Assembly (NCBI RefSeq): GCF_011620665.1 | Contig: NZ_WOYQ01000069.1 | Location: 49,627-113,626, forward strand | Length of the DNA stretch: 64,000 bases | DNA from: Microbacterium sp. | GTDB taxonomy: Bacteria; Actinomycetota; Actinomycetes; Actinomycetales; Microbacteriaceae | Reading direction: 5' to 3' | Part shown: piece after piece, positions 43,044 through 51,238 of the stretch | Numbering within the stretch: position 1 is the stretch's first letter | Layout of the letters: each line of letters starts with the position of its first letter | The notes under the pieces: model-generated | What the model was told of the DNA's origin: nothing | What the model saw: only the letters and a program-made list of their open reading frames with translations | The model's database searches: none | Translations under genes and position numbers: made by a program

Positions 43044-43902
43044 TGGCGGCGGCGGCCTGCTGCGGCTTCTCGTAGTGGATGAGGTGCCCGACCCCGGCGA
43101 TCTCGACGAGCTCGGCTCGGGGGAACAGCGTCTGCAGATGCCGCTGCGCCCCGATCGGGGTGATGTCATCACGGTCGGCGGCGATCAACAGCGTCGGCTG
43201 CGCGATCTGCGGGGCGAAGACCCGGACGTCATTCGACACCGAGGCGAGAAACCCCTGGCGCAGCACGTCACGGTCGGCGAAGCGGGAGAAGTAGGTGTCG
43301 TGCTGGTCATGGATGAACGTCCGCAGTTCGGGGTCTTTCGTCTTGGCCATCGAGATGCTCATGACGCGCACGATGAGGCCATTGCGCAGCAGGGCGTCAC
43401 CCAGCGGGCGCGGCAGATGTGCTCCCGCCCAGTAGTAGAAGACAGCCAGGCGGGTGAGGATCCCGCGCGGTCCCTCGAGCGCCGGAGCGCCGATCGGGTT
43501 GACGAGAATCACCCGCGGTGTGCGCAGCCCTCCCGCGACGGCTGCCGCGACCACGATCGATCCGAAGGAGTGCCCGAGGACCGGCGCGCCGGGCGCGACG
43601 ACGTCGACGAAATCGGCGAGCCAATCCGCATAGGCCTGCAGGGTGTGCTCAACGCCAGGCAGCGGAGCGGTCTCGCCGAAGCCGGGAAGGTCGGGAGAGA
43701 TGATTCGGATGCCACCCAAGTGGGCGACGACGGGCTCGAGGCCGTGATGATCGCCGCGGTAGCCGTGGACAGCGACGAGGGTGGTCTCCGCATCGGGCTC
43801 ACCGTAGACCCAGTACGCCGTCCGGCCGCCTCGCACCGTCGCCTCGCGCCGCTCGACGCGGATCTCGGCCAGCCGGTCGGCGTACGGAGAGGGAACGGCC
43901 AT
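43003..43902 (-). CDS. Alpha/beta-fold hydrolase
   Basis: 299 residues. Oxyanion region VHGYRGDHHG, nucleophile elbow VLGHSFGSIV (Ser), Asp in LLIAADRDDITP and His in IAGVGHLIHYEKP complete a normal triad. A helical cap lies between about 165 and 230. Substrate unknown. A leaderless-type promoter supports ATG 43902. Confidence 0.9.
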   Translation of the reverse strand: MAVPSPYADRLAEIRVERREATVRGGRTAYWVYGEPDAETTLVAVHGYRGDHHGLEPVVAHLGGIRIISPDLPGFGETAPLPGVEHTLQAYADWLADFVDVVAPGAPVLGHSFGSIVVAAAVAGGLRTPRVILVNPIGAPALEGPRGILTRLAVFYYWAGAHLPRPLGDALLRNGLIVRVMSISMAKTKDPELRTFIHDQHDTYFSRFADRDVLRQGFLASVSNDVRVFAPQIAQPTLLIAADRDDITPIGAQRHLQTLFPRAELVEIAGVGHLIHYEKPQQAAAAITRFLRPSADGTP

Positions 43903-43908
43903 CCGTCG

Positions 43909-43914
43909 AGTCTA
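43909..43914 (-). promoter_or_regulatory. -10 box TAGACT for the hydrolase
   Basis: Minus-strand TAGACT, 6 bases, then ATG 43902. Confidence 0.6.
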
Positions 43915-43956
43915 CGAGCGCGGCGTGGCCTCACACACCATGTCCCAGGCACCCTC

Positions 43957-43962
43957 TAGCGT
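43957..43962 (+). promoter_or_regulatory. -10 box TAGCGT for the exonuclease
   Basis: TAGCGT, 6 bases, then ATG 43969. Confidence 0.6.
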
Positions 43963-43968
43963 CGGATC

Positions 43969-44733
43969 ATGCAATCCTGGCAACCCGACCCGCTCGCGCT
44001 CTTCGACGAATGCCTGCAGTCCGCGGGCGAGGACCCGGCAGCCGCCTCGTCGCACTGGGCTGACACCGTCGGAGTGTTCGACCTCGAAACGACGGGCGTC
44101 GACGTGACCATCGACCGCGTCGTCACGGCGCACGTAGGTCTGCTCGGCCCGGACGGAATCACCCTGCGCGCCCAATCGTGGCTCGCCGACCCGGGTATCG
44201 AGATCCCGGAGGGTGCATCGGCGATCCATGGCATCAGCACCACCTACGCGAGTGAGCACGGGCGGCCCGCAGCGGAAGTGGTGGCCGAGGTGGTCACGGC
44301 TCTGCGGGTGCTGTTGGATGCCGGCATCCCCGTCGTCGCCTACAACGCGCCGTTCGACTTCTCGCTCCTGAAGTACGAGGCACTGCGACACGGCGTCGAG
44401 CCGATCGCGGCTCCGTCACCCGTGGTCGATCCGCTGGTGCTCGACAAGGCCCATGACCGCTATCGCAAGGGGAAGCGCACGCTCGAGGTCGTCGCCGCAC
44501 ACTACGCGGTCGAGTTCACAGGTGCCCACGACGCCGCCGCCGACGCAACCGCCGCCGGACGGATCGCCCAGGCGCTGGCGACTCGCTTCGCGCTTGCCGC
44601 CGATGTGCGCGAGCTCCATACGCAGCAGATCAGCTGGGCCCGCGACCAAGCCGAAAGCCTCACAGAGTACTTCATCCGCATCGGGCGACTCGAACCCACC
44701 GAGCGTCTTGACGGGGCCTGGCCGATCCGCTGA
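43969..44733 (+). CDS. DnaQ-like (DEDDh) 3'-5' exonuclease
   Basis: 254 residues. Exo I is GVFDLETTGVDVTIDRVV (Asp, Glu), Exo II is in PVVAYNAPFDFSLLKYE (Asp), and Exo III is FTGAHDAAADATAAGRIA (His and Asp), so all DEDDh residues are present. It may be a DNA polymerase III epsilon-like proofreader or a free exonuclease. The approximately 80-residue C-terminal extension has no known domain. It ends before a strong shared terminator. Confidence 0.92.
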   Translation: MQSWQPDPLALFDECLQSAGEDPAAASSHWADTVGVFDLETTGVDVTIDRVVTAHVGLLGPDGITLRAQSWLADPGIEIPEGASAIHGISTTYASEHGRPAAEVVAEVVTALRVLLDAGIPVVAYNAPFDFSLLKYEALRHGVEPIAAPSPVVDPLVLDKAHDRYRKGKRTLEVVAAHYAVEFTGAHDAAADATAAGRIAQALATRFALAADVRELHTQQISWARDQAESLTEYFIRIGRLEPTERLDGAWPIR

Positions 44734-44777
44734 CCCCGCGATCCTCCTGCACCGGGCGGCGGCATGTCCGGATGGCG

Positions 44778-44805
44778 CGAAAGCCCCGCCGAAGCGGGGC
44801 TTTCG
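44778..44805. terminator. Bidirectional terminator hairpin
   Basis: CGAAAGCCCCGC-CGAA-GCGGGGCTTTCG is a perfect 12-bp stem with a tetraloop between the convergent exonuclease and rpmE2 genes. AAA and TTT at the stem base give a partial U-tract in both directions. Confidence 0.85.
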
Positions 44806-44815
44806 AGGAATGAGC

Positions 44816-45073
44816 TCAGTTGCTCGAACCGCCGAAGTTCTTGAAGCGCTGGTTGAACTTCTCGACGCGGCCGGCAGAGTCCATGATGCGCTGCTTGCCC
44901 GTGTAGAACGGATGTGAGGCGGACGAGATCTCGACGTCGATGACGGGGTAGGTCACGCCATCCAGCTCGATCGTCTTGTCACTTGACACGGTTGAACGGG
45001 TCAGAAAGGTCTCGCCGGAGCCGAGGTCGCGGAACACGACCGGCTGGTAGTCGGGGTGAATGTCAGTCTTCAT
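44816..45073 (-). CDS. rpmE2: Ribosomal protein bL31, type B
   Basis: 85 residues beginning [23 protein letters not shown] and containing [24 protein letters not shown], typical of bL31. The Cys residues of the zinc-binding form are absent, so it is the zinc-independent type B. In many bacteria this paralogue is repressed by Zur, but no AT-rich Zur-like palindrome is visible upstream, so it may be the main L31 here. GAGGA precedes ATG 45073, and a -10-like TAAGAT is at 45158-45163 on the minus strand. Confidence 0.95.
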   Translation of the reverse strand: MKTDIHPDYQPVVFRDLGSGETFLTRSTVSSDKTIELDGVTYPVIDVEISSASHPFYTGKQRIMDSAGRVEKFNQRFKNFGGSSN

Positions 45074-45178
45074 TGGGATCCTCACGAAGTGCCCTGGATT
45101 TTGCCAGCGGCGATGGGAGTCTGCAGTGCGCCGCACAGCGCGCACACCAAGGACCGATCTTACCATCCCGACGTCGCA

Positions 45179-45970
45179 TCAGGAACCAGTTCGGGCCCGC
45201 GCAGCGTAGCGCCCCGCATCCGCGCTCAGCATGATCTCCGCGCCGAATGTCGCGGAGAGGTTCGGCGCGGTCAGTGTCTCGCCCAGCGGACCCTTCGCGA
45301 CGACCTGTCCGTCGCGCAGCAGCAGGACGTGTGTGAAGCCGATCGGAATCTCTTCGACGTGGTGAGTCACCATGATCATCGCCGGCGTAGTGGGCTCCTG
45401 CGCGTAGCCACCGAGCAGACCCAGCAGCTCTTCGCGGGCGCCGAGGTCGAGGCTGGAGGTCGGCTCATCGAGGAGCAGCAGCTCGGGGTCGGTCATGACG
45501 GCCCGCGCAATCTGCACACGCTTGCGCTCCCCGTCCGAGAGGGTCCCGAACATGCGCTCAGCGAGGTGCTCGAGCTTCCACTCAGCCAAGACGCGCCGGG
45601 CGCGCTTCTCGTCGATTCTCTCGTACTCTTCCTTCCACCGACCGAGCACCGAGAACGCCGCAGTGAGAACGACGTCGATCACGGGCTCATCCGCCGGAAT
45701 CCGCCGCTCGAGTGCCGACGATGCGAAGCCGATTCGCGGGCGCAGCTCGAACACATCACTGCGTCCCAGGACCTGGTCGAGAATCGTCACTGATCCCGAT
45801 GTGGCATGCAAGAGCGTCGCGGCGAGCTGGAGCACGGTCGTCTTTCCAGCGCCATTGGGTCCGAGGATCACCCAGCGCTGATCATCGGCGACCGTCCAGT
45901 CCACGTGATCGACGATATTGCGAGAGTCGCGACGGACGACGACATCGGAGAATTCGAGGACCTGCGGCAT
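45179..45970 (-). CDS. ABC transporter ATP-binding protein
   Basis: 263 residues: Walker A GPNGAGKTT (about 38-46), Q-loop region, signature LSDGERKRVQIARA, Walker B LLLLDEPTSSLD, and H-loop MVTHHVEE. It resembles the ModF/YfmF-like soluble ATPases. No permease gene is adjacent, so its partner and substrate are unknown. GTG/ATG context: ATG 45970 follows a -10 box by 7 bases. Confidence 0.88.
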   Translation of the reverse strand: MPQVLEFSDVVVRRDSRNIVDHVDWTVADDQRWVILGPNGAGKTTVLQLAATLLHATSGSVTILDQVLGRSDVFELRPRIGFASSALERRIPADEPVIDVVLTAAFSVLGRWKEEYERIDEKRARRVLAEWKLEHLAERMFGTLSDGERKRVQIARAVMTDPELLLLDEPTSSLDLGAREELLGLLGGYAQEPTTPAMIMVTHHVEEIPIGFTHVLLLRDGQVVAKGPLGETLTAPNLSATFGAEIMLSADAGRYAARARTGS

Positions 45971-45977
45971 GCACCTC

Positions 45978-45983
45978 AGCCTA
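45978..45983 (-). promoter_or_regulatory. -10 box TAGGCT for the ABC ATPase
   Basis: Minus-strand TAGGCT, 7 bases (GAGGTGC, which could also serve as a ribosome site), then ATG 45970. Confidence 0.5.
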
Positions 45984-45996
45984 TCGGGCGACCGAA

Positions 45997-47184
45997 TCAG
46001 TTCCCGGTCACCTCGCGGTAGAGTGCCGCAGTTGCCTCGGCGATCGCTGCCCAGCTGAACTCCGTGGTCGCCCGCTCACGTCCGGCCGCCCCATACGCGC
46101 GCGCACGCTCCGGGTCGGCGAGAACTTCGGCGAGGACAGCCGCCAGGTCCGCGACGAACTTGTCCGGGTCCGTCGGTGTCCCAGTGCCGTCCTGAACCTG
46201 CTCGATCGGCACGAGGCGTCCGGTGACGCCATCGACGACGACCTCGGGAATCCCGCCCGTGGCGGTGCCGACGACCGCAGCTCCGCACGCCATCGCCTCG
46301 AGGTTCACGATGCCGAGCGGCTCGTAAACCGACGGGCAGACGAACGTGGTGGCGGCGGTGAGCAGTGCACGCAGCTGATCACGCTGGAGGAAATCGTCGA
46401 TCCATACAACGCCCGAACGCCGGCGCTGCAGGTCGCGCACGAGGTCAGTGACCTCCGCCAAGATCGCCGGCGTGTCGGGCGCACCGGCGCACAGGACGAT
46501 CTGCACCTCAGCCGGCAGCAGGGCGGCCGCCCGCAGGAAGTACGGCAACCCCTTCTGCCGTGTGATGCGTCCGACGAAGACGACCGACGGCTTGCCCGGG
46601 TCGATTCCGTAGTGCTCGAGAAGCGGCGCATCCTCTCGTGGGCGCCAGGACTCGACATCGATGCCGTTGTAGATCACCCGCACCTTCGCGGGGTCCAGCG
46701 ACGGGTAGCTGCGGAGGATGTCACGCCGCATTCCTTCGCTCACCGCCACGACCGCCGCGGCACCCTCGTAGGCGGTCTTCTCGATGTAGCTCGACACTGC
46801 ATAACCGCCGCCGAGCTGCTCGGCTTTCCACGGGCGGAGCGGTTCGAGGGAGTGGGCCGTGACGATGTGCGGGATGCCGTGCAACAGTGACGCCAGGTGA
46901 CCGGCGAAGTTGGCGTACCAGGTGTGTGAGTGCACGACGTCGGCGCCCGCGATGTCGCCGACGATCTCAAGGTCAACACCGAGAGTCTGGATGGCGCCGT
47001 TGGCTGTGGCCAGCTCCGCAGGCACCCCGTAGGAGGTCGTGTCGGCCGCGTCGCGCGCTGCCCCGAAGGCGCGCACCTGCACCTGGATGCTCGGTCGAAG
47101 TGCGGCGACGAGCTCGGTGACGTGAACTCCGGCCCCGCCGTAAATCTCCGGCGGATATTCCTTTGTGACGATGTCGACGCGCAT
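45997..47184 (-). CDS. glgA: Glycogen synthase / maltose-1-phosphate synthase (GT4 family)
   Basis: 395 residues, the short actinobacterial GlgA/GlgM type. N-terminal KEYPPEIYGGAGVHVTELV, then HSHTWYANFAGHL, and the C-terminal nucleotide-sugar domain VFVGRITRQKG and PSVYEPLGIVNLEAMACG with the conserved E-x7-E pair. Mycobacterial GlgM makes alpha-maltose-1-phosphate from ADP-glucose; a direct glycogen elongation role is also possible. It is divergent from glgC, which makes the ADP-glucose. Confidence 0.93.
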   Translation of the reverse strand: MRVDIVTKEYPPEIYGGAGVHVTELVAALRPSIQVQVRAFGAARDAADTTSYGVPAELATANGAIQTLGVDLEIVGDIAGADVVHSHTWYANFAGHLASLLHGIPHIVTAHSLEPLRPWKAEQLGGGYAVSSYIEKTAYEGAAAVVAVSEGMRRDILRSYPSLDPAKVRVIYNGIDVESWRPREDAPLLEHYGIDPGKPSVVFVGRITRQKGLPYFLRAAALLPAEVQIVLCAGAPDTPAILAEVTDLVRDLQRRRSGVVWIDDFLQRDQLRALLTAATTFVCPSVYEPLGIVNLEAMACGAAVVGTATGGIPEVVVDGVTGRLVPIEQVQDGTGTPTDPDKFVADLAAVLAEVLADPERARAYGAAGRERATTEFSWAAIAEATAALYREVTGN

Positions 47185-47191
47185 GCCGTGA

Positions 47192-47197
47192 ACGCTA
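47192..47197 (-). promoter_or_regulatory. -10 box TAGCGT for glgA
   Basis: Minus-strand TAGCGT, 7 bases, then ATG 47184. Only 22 bases separate it from the glgC -10 box. Confidence 0.6.
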
Positions 47198-47219
47198 GTA
47201 CAGACGCCGATGTCGGGCA

Positions 47220-47225
47220 TAGTGT
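47220..47225 (+). promoter_or_regulatory. -10 box TAGTGT for glgC
   Basis: TAGTGT, 6 bases, then ATG 47232. Its expected -35 position falls on the glgA -10 box. Confidence 0.6.
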
Positions 47226-47231
47226 GGTGCC

Positions 47232-48476
47232 ATGCCCGTAACGCCGAAGGTATTCGGAATCATCCTCGCTGGCGGCGAGGGAAAGCGCCTCATGCCGCTG
47301 ACGACGGATCGTGCCAAGCCGGCGGTTCCGTTCGCCGGACAGTACCGGCTGATCGACTTCGCGATCTCCAATCTGATCAACTCAGGTCTTCGCCAGATCG
47401 TCGTGCTCACGCAGTACAAATCACACAGCCTCGACCGTCACATCTCGCAGACGTGGCGGATGTCAGCCCTGCTGAACGCCTACGTCACGTCGGTGCCCGC
47501 TCAGCAGCGGCTCGGTAAGAGGTGGTTCTCCGGCTCAGCGGACGCCATCCTGCAGTCACTCAACCTGATCCACGACGAGAAGCCCGACATCGTGATGGTG
47601 ATCGGCGCCGATCACGTCTATCGCATGGACTTCGAGCAGATGCTGGAAGCCCACATCACCTCCGGCGCGAAGGCGACGGTCGCCGGCATCCGTCAGCCGA
47701 TAGGCCTGGCCAACCAATTCGGCGTGATCGATCTCGACCCGGTCGATAACCTCACGATCCGTGACTTTCTGGAGAAGCCGCAGAACCCCACCGGGCTCTC
47801 CGACGCTCCGCACGAGGTCCTGGCGTCGATGGGCAACTACATCTTCGACACCGATGCCCTCATCGCTGCCGTCGAGGCGGACGGCGAGCTTCCCGGCTCC
47901 CACCACGACATGGGTGGGGACATCATCCCCTATTTCGTTTCTCGCGGCGAAGCGGCCGTCTACGACTTCCAGCGCAATGACGTGCCGGGCTCCACGGAGC
48001 GCGACAGGGACTACTGGCGCGATGTGGGTACGATCGATTCGTTCTTCGACGCGCACATGGATCTCATCTCGACGCTGCCGGTCTTCAATCTCTACAACAT
48101 GGACTGGCCGATTCATTCGCAGTCGGTCAACTCCCCCCCGGCGAAGTTCGTCCGTGACAGCGTCGGCCGCATGGGAAACGCCATCGATTCGATCGTCTCG
48201 CTTGGTTCGGTGCTTTCGGGAACTCACCTGGAACGCAGCGTCGTCGGCCCTTGGACACTGTCCGGCGGCGGATCGACGATCACCGATTCCGTCCTCTTCG
48301 AGCACGTGAACGTCGGTCCCGGCGCGCGGGTGCACCGCGCCATCCTCGACAAGAACGTCGTACTCGATCCGGGAGCCACCGTCGGGGTCGACCGCGAGCG
48401 AGACCTCTCGCGCGGCTTCACAGTCACCGATTCCGGGATCACGGTCGTCGGCAAGAACGTCCGCGTCACGGGCTGA
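47232..48476 (+). CDS. glgC: Glucose-1-phosphate adenylyltransferase
   Basis: 414 residues. Makes ADP-glucose from glucose-1-phosphate and ATP, the committed step of glycogen synthesis. N-terminal nucleotide-binding [25 protein letters not shown] split over two motifs, [28 protein letters not shown], and a C-terminal left-handed beta helix with [23 protein letters not shown]. Divergent from glgA with a 47-base gap. Confidence 0.96.
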   Translation: MPVTPKVFGIILAGGEGKRLMPLTTDRAKPAVPFAGQYRLIDFAISNLINSGLRQIVVLTQYKSHSLDRHISQTWRMSALLNAYVTSVPAQQRLGKRWFSGSADAILQSLNLIHDEKPDIVMVIGADHVYRMDFEQMLEAHITSGAKATVAGIRQPIGLANQFGVIDLDPVDNLTIRDFLEKPQNPTGLSDAPHEVLASMGNYIFDTDALIAAVEADGELPGSHHDMGGDIIPYFVSRGEAAVYDFQRNDVPGSTERDRDYWRDVGTIDSFFDAHMDLISTLPVFNLYNMDWPIHSQSVNSPPAKFVRDSVGRMGNAIDSIVSLGSVLSGTHLERSVVGPWTLSGGGSTITDSVLFEHVNVGPGARVHRAILDKNVVLDPGATVGVDRERDLSRGFTVTDSGITVVGKNVRVTG

Positions 48477-48488
48477 GACCTCCACGGG

Positions 48489-48494
48489 TACGGT
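48489..48494 (+). promoter_or_regulatory. -10 box TACGGT for serB
   Basis: TACGGT, 6 bases, then GTG 48501. Confidence 0.55.
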
Positions 48495-48500
48495 GGACGG

Positions 48501-49136
48501 GTGCCTGACGCCCGCTTCCTCGTCGTGTTCGATGCCGACTCCACTCTCATCCGCAATGAGGTCATCGAGCTCATCGCCGACGAGGCCGGCCGCCGGGCCG
48601 AAGTCGCCGCCGCAACCGAGGCGGCCATGCGCGGAGAGGTCGACTTCGCGACGAGCCTTCGCTCCCGCGTGGCGGCGCTGCGGGGCGTGCCGGTGTCGGC
48701 GTTCGCGCGGGTCGTGTCGCGCATCGAGCCGACGCCCGGTGTGAGGGGACTCATCGCAGAGATCCACGATCGTGGAGGAATCGCCGGGGTCGCCTCCGGC
48801 GGCTTCCACGAGATCCTCGATACGGTCGCAGCCGACCTCGGTATCGACGTATGGCGGGCGAACCGCCTGCTCGCCGCGAACAGCGTCCTTACGGGCGTCG
48901 TCGACGGAGAGATCGTGGATGCCGCGGGGAAGGCCGCCGCCCTGCGTGAGTGGGCGTCGACACACGGAGTACCCGCCGGACGAACGATCGCGATCGGCGA
49001 CGGCGCCAACGACCTCATGATGCTGGATGCCGCCGGCCTCGGTCTGGCCTTCAACGCGAAGCCGGCCGTCCGCGCCCGAGCGGATCTCGTCATCGACGCG
49101 CTGGACCTCCGCGAAGTGATTCCTCTCCTCCCCTGA
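48501..49136 (+). CDS. serB: Phosphoserine phosphatase
   Basis: 211-residue HAD enzyme, last step of serine synthesis. Motif I VVFDADSTLIRNEVIELIAD (nucleophile Asp11, Asp13), motif II GVASGGFHEI, motif III lysine in GKAAALREW and motif IV AIGDGANDLMMLDAAGLG. It lacks the ACT domains found in mycobacterial SerB2. The -10 box 6 bases upstream supports GTG 48501; glgC ends 24 bases before. Confidence 0.95.
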   Translation: MPDARFLVVFDADSTLIRNEVIELIADEAGRRAEVAAATEAAMRGEVDFATSLRSRVAALRGVPVSAFARVVSRIEPTPGVRGLIAEIHDRGGIAGVASGGFHEILDTVAADLGIDVWRANRLLAANSVLTGVVDGEIVDAAGKAAALREWASTHGVPAGRTIAIGDGANDLMMLDAAGLGLAFNAKPAVRARADLVIDALDLREVIPLLP

Positions 49137-49138
49137 TC

Positions 49139-49189
49139 GCTCCCCGGTCTCGAACTGCGGACACAGGCCGCACTTCGAGACCGGGGAGC
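49139..49189. terminator. Long perfect hairpin after serB
   Basis: GCTCCCCGGTCTCGAA (49139-49154) is the exact inverse of 49174-49189. After one mismatch five further pairs (TGCGG/CCGCA) form inside, leaving a 7-base loop. It begins at the serB stop. There is no U-tract, so it may act as a strong structural terminator, an RNA-stability element or a dispersed palindrome. Confidence 0.75.
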
Positions 49190-49249
49190 ACTGTCGGCGT
49201 CGGCGTCGACACGGCGACCGGAGCCGCGATGGCCGGCGCGTGCGGAGCG

Positions 49250-49342
49250 CGCCGGCATGCGGTCGACCCCGGCCACTGGCCGCAGTTCTCGCAGCCGCAC
49301 CGACTCGCCGAGGCGATCGTGGCGGCTGTCCAGCAGTCCTGA
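49250..49342 (+). pseudogene. Possible C-terminal remnant of an alpha/beta hydrolase gene
   Basis: This frame ends in VDPGHWPQFSQPHRLAEAI and a short Ala-rich helix, then TGA. G-H-W-P-x-x-S-x-P followed by L-x-x-x-I is how many alpha/beta hydrolases end (catalytic His in GHW). No start, nucleophile or other part of such a gene is upstream; serB and a hairpin are. The stop lies 2 bases before the convergent fabG stop. Confidence 0.4.
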
Positions 49343-49343
49343 C

Positions 49344-50054
49344 TCAGTGCCCCATCCCGAGGCCGCCATCAACCGGGATGACGGCGCCGGATATGTAGGC
49401 TGCATCGTCGGATGCCAGCCATGTCACCACGCCGGCGACTTCGTCGGGCGTGGCGAACCGGCCGGCCGGAATGTTGCGCTTGTACTCGGCCTGCGTGTTC
49501 TCGGGAAGCGCGGCGGTCATGTCGGTCTCGATGAAGCCGGGCGCGACGACATTCGCGGTGATGCCGCGGCCGCCGAGCTCGCGAGTCAGCGAGCGCGCGA
49601 ACCCGACGAGGGCCGCTTTCGAGGAGGAGTAGTTGATCTGCCCGGCCGAGCCGTACAGGCCGACGACGCTCGAAATCAGGATGACACGCCCCCATCTGGC
49701 CCTCAGCATCCCCTTAGACGCGCGCTTGACCACACGGAAAGTGCCGCCGAGGTTCGTAGCCACGACCGAGTCGAAATCGTCCTCGGTCATGCGCAACAAG
49801 AGGGTGTCCTTGGTAATGCCGGCATTCGCGACGACGATCTCGACGGGGCCGAGCGCAGCCTCCACTTGTGAGAACGCGGCATCCAGCGATGCGCTGTCGA
49901 TCACGTCGGCGCGAACGGTCATGGTCCCCTGCGGGCCCTCCCCCGAACGCGCGGTGACCGCGGTGCGATAGCCGGCCGCGACGAAGCGCTCAGCGATCGC
50001 GCGGCCGATGCCGCGGTTTCCGCCGGTGACGAGGACGACTCGATCGCTGGACAT
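49344..50054 (-). CDS. fabG: 3-oxoacyl-ACP reductase-type SDR
   Basis: 236 residues. VTGGNRGIGRAIAERF (NADPH binding), VANAGITKDTLLLRM, ISSVVGLYGSAGQINYSSSKAALVGF split (catalytic Ser, Tyr, Lys all present) and GFIETDMTAALPE are typical of FabG. It reduces 3-ketoacyl-ACP in fatty acid synthesis. GGGAG precedes the ATG, and a minus-strand TAGGCT at 50091-50096 is the likely -10, giving a leader of about 30 bases. Confidence 0.92.
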   Translation of the reverse strand: MSSDRVVLVTGGNRGIGRAIAERFVAAGYRTAVTARSGEGPQGTMTVRADVIDSASLDAAFSQVEAALGPVEIVVANAGITKDTLLLRMTEDDFDSVVATNLGGTFRVVKRASKGMLRARWGRVILISSVVGLYGSAGQINYSSSKAALVGFARSLTRELGGRGITANVVAPGFIETDMTAALPENTQAEYKRNIPAGRFATPDEVAGVVTWLASDDAAYISGAVIPVDGGLGMGH

Positions 50055-50121
50055 GGTGCTCCCGTGGTTGGCCTTCGTGGACGCGGTCCAGCCTAGTCGG
50101 CACGCAACGCGTCCGCCCGGG

Positions 50122-50154
50122 TAGGCTGAAGGGGCCGATCAGAAGGAGAAGCCC
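50122..50154 (+). promoter_or_regulatory. Promoter and ribosome site for the DUF4190 gene
   Basis: TAGGCT at 50122-50127 and AGAAGGAG near 50140-50147 precede GTG 50155, a leadered arrangement. Its -10 is divergent from that of fabG, about 25 bases away. Confidence 0.55.
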
Positions 50155-50619
50155 GTGAGCGACCCCACTCCCCCACAGCCGCCCCCGGACGTCCCGTTGC
50201 CTCCTCCCGAACATCCGTCGTATCCGTCGGCGCCGACGTATCAGCCCCCCGCGTACCCGCCGCAGCAGCCGACGCAGCACCACCCCGGCGCGGTGCCGAC
50301 GTTCGCCTCCGCGCCCTACGGACACGGCACCTACGTCACCACGCAGAAGACCAACGTGCTGGCGATCGTCTCGATGATCGTCTCGATCCTCGGCGCGATC
50401 TGGGTGCTCCCGGGGATCGGATCGCTCGCCGGCGCGATCATGGGGCACATCTCGCTGAATCAACTGAAGACATCCGGCGAGAAGGGCCGAGGAATGGCGC
50501 TGGCCGGCGTCATCGTCGGGTGGATCGGGCTCGGAATCATGGCGTTGTTCTTGGCGTTTGTCTTGGTCGTGATCTTCGCGGGGTTCGCGGACTTCACGGG
50601 AGGCAGCGGCTACGCCTGA
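50155..50619 (+). CDS. DUF4190 domain membrane protein
   Basis: 154 residues. The N-terminal 55 residues are rich in Pro, Gln and Tyr (PPPEHPSYPSAPTYQPPAYP), a disordered cytoplasmic tail. Two transmembrane helices follow (about 63-95, NVLAIVSMIVSILGAIWVLPGIGSLAGAI split, and about 115-145), separated by GHISLNQLKTSGEKGRGMALAG, the DUF4190 signature. Function unknown; possibly an envelope protein. Confidence 0.88.
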   Translation: MSDPTPPQPPPDVPLPPPEHPSYPSAPTYQPPAYPPQQPTQHHPGAVPTFASAPYGHGTYVTTQKTNVLAIVSMIVSILGAIWVLPGIGSLAGAIMGHISLNQLKTSGEKGRGMALAGVIVGWIGLGIMALFLAFVLVVIFAGFADFTGGSGYA

Positions 50620-50657
50620 TCCCCCTCACCCCGGTGCGGGCGTACCCTGGGAGGACC

Positions 50658-51038
50658 GTGAAGACTCCTCCACCCCCGCAATCGACGACATCGCTCCCGC
50701 GTGCACCGCGCGACGAGGCGCAGACTCGCATGCGGAAGTACTTCATCATGATGAGCGTCCGTGTCGTTTGCTTCGTGCTGATGGTGGTCATCACACCCTA
50801 CGGCTGGTACACCTGGGTGCTGGCGGTCGGAGCGATCTTCCTGCCCTACATCGCCGTGGTCATCGCCAACGTCGCGGTTTCGAGCACCGACAACCTTGCG
50901 GTCGCGCCCGAGCGCGTCCTCCCCGCGTCACCGACAGAAATGCCCGTCCCCACCGACACAGCCGGAATCATCCGTCTGCACGAGACCAAAGCGATCGCAC
51001 CCGAGCACCGGAGAGACCCCACGGAGGCGACCCCGTGA
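50658..51038 (+). CDS. DUF3099 family membrane protein
   Basis: 126 residues. Motif RMRKYFIMMSVRVVCFVLMVVITPYGWYTW (split) begins two transmembrane helices (about 28-75), characteristic of DUF3099 in actinobacteria. A polar tail follows. Function unknown. GTG 50658 has GGGAGG upstream and a -10-like TACCCT at 50643-50648. It overlaps the next small gene by 4 bases and forms an operon with SURF1. Confidence 0.85.
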   Translation: MKTPPPPQSTTSLPRAPRDEAQTRMRKYFIMMSVRVVCFVLMVVITPYGWYTWVLAVGAIFLPYIAVVIANVAVSSTDNLAVAPERVLPASPTEMPVPTDTAGIIRLHETKAIAPEHRRDPTEATP

Positions 51039-51238
51039 GCGATCGTGTGTGCTCGCGCGCCGGTTGCCGTGCGGAGGCCGTGCGGCAGGTGGTGTGGCGG
51101 AACCCCCGCATCCACACCGCGGATCGGCGAAAGATCTGGGCCGCCTGCGCCGAGCATGTCGATTACCTGAGGGATTACCTCGCAGCTCGAGACTTTCCCG
51201 TCGAGGTCGTCGAATTCGGCGCCGAGAGCCGCGTATGA
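51035..51238 (+). CDS. Small Cys/His-containing hypothetical protein
   Basis: 67 residues. CSRAGC near the N-terminus and CAEH in the middle (Cys-x4-Cys ... Cys-x2-His) could bind one zinc; WRNPRIHTADRRKIWAACAEHVDYLRDYL is the core. I do not recognise a named family. GGAGG lies 7 bases before the GTG, and stop/start overlaps with DUF3099 (GTGA) and SURF1 (ATGA) show that it is translated as part of the operon. Confidence 0.8.
   Translation: MSDRVCSRAGCRAEAVRQVVWRNPRIHTADRRKIWAACAEHVDYLRDYLAARDFPVEVVEFGAESRV

Noticed and set aside
45074-45178. Zur box upstream of rpmE2
   Set aside because: No AT-rich palindrome of the expected kind is visible; the region is GC-rich with only a simple -10 box.
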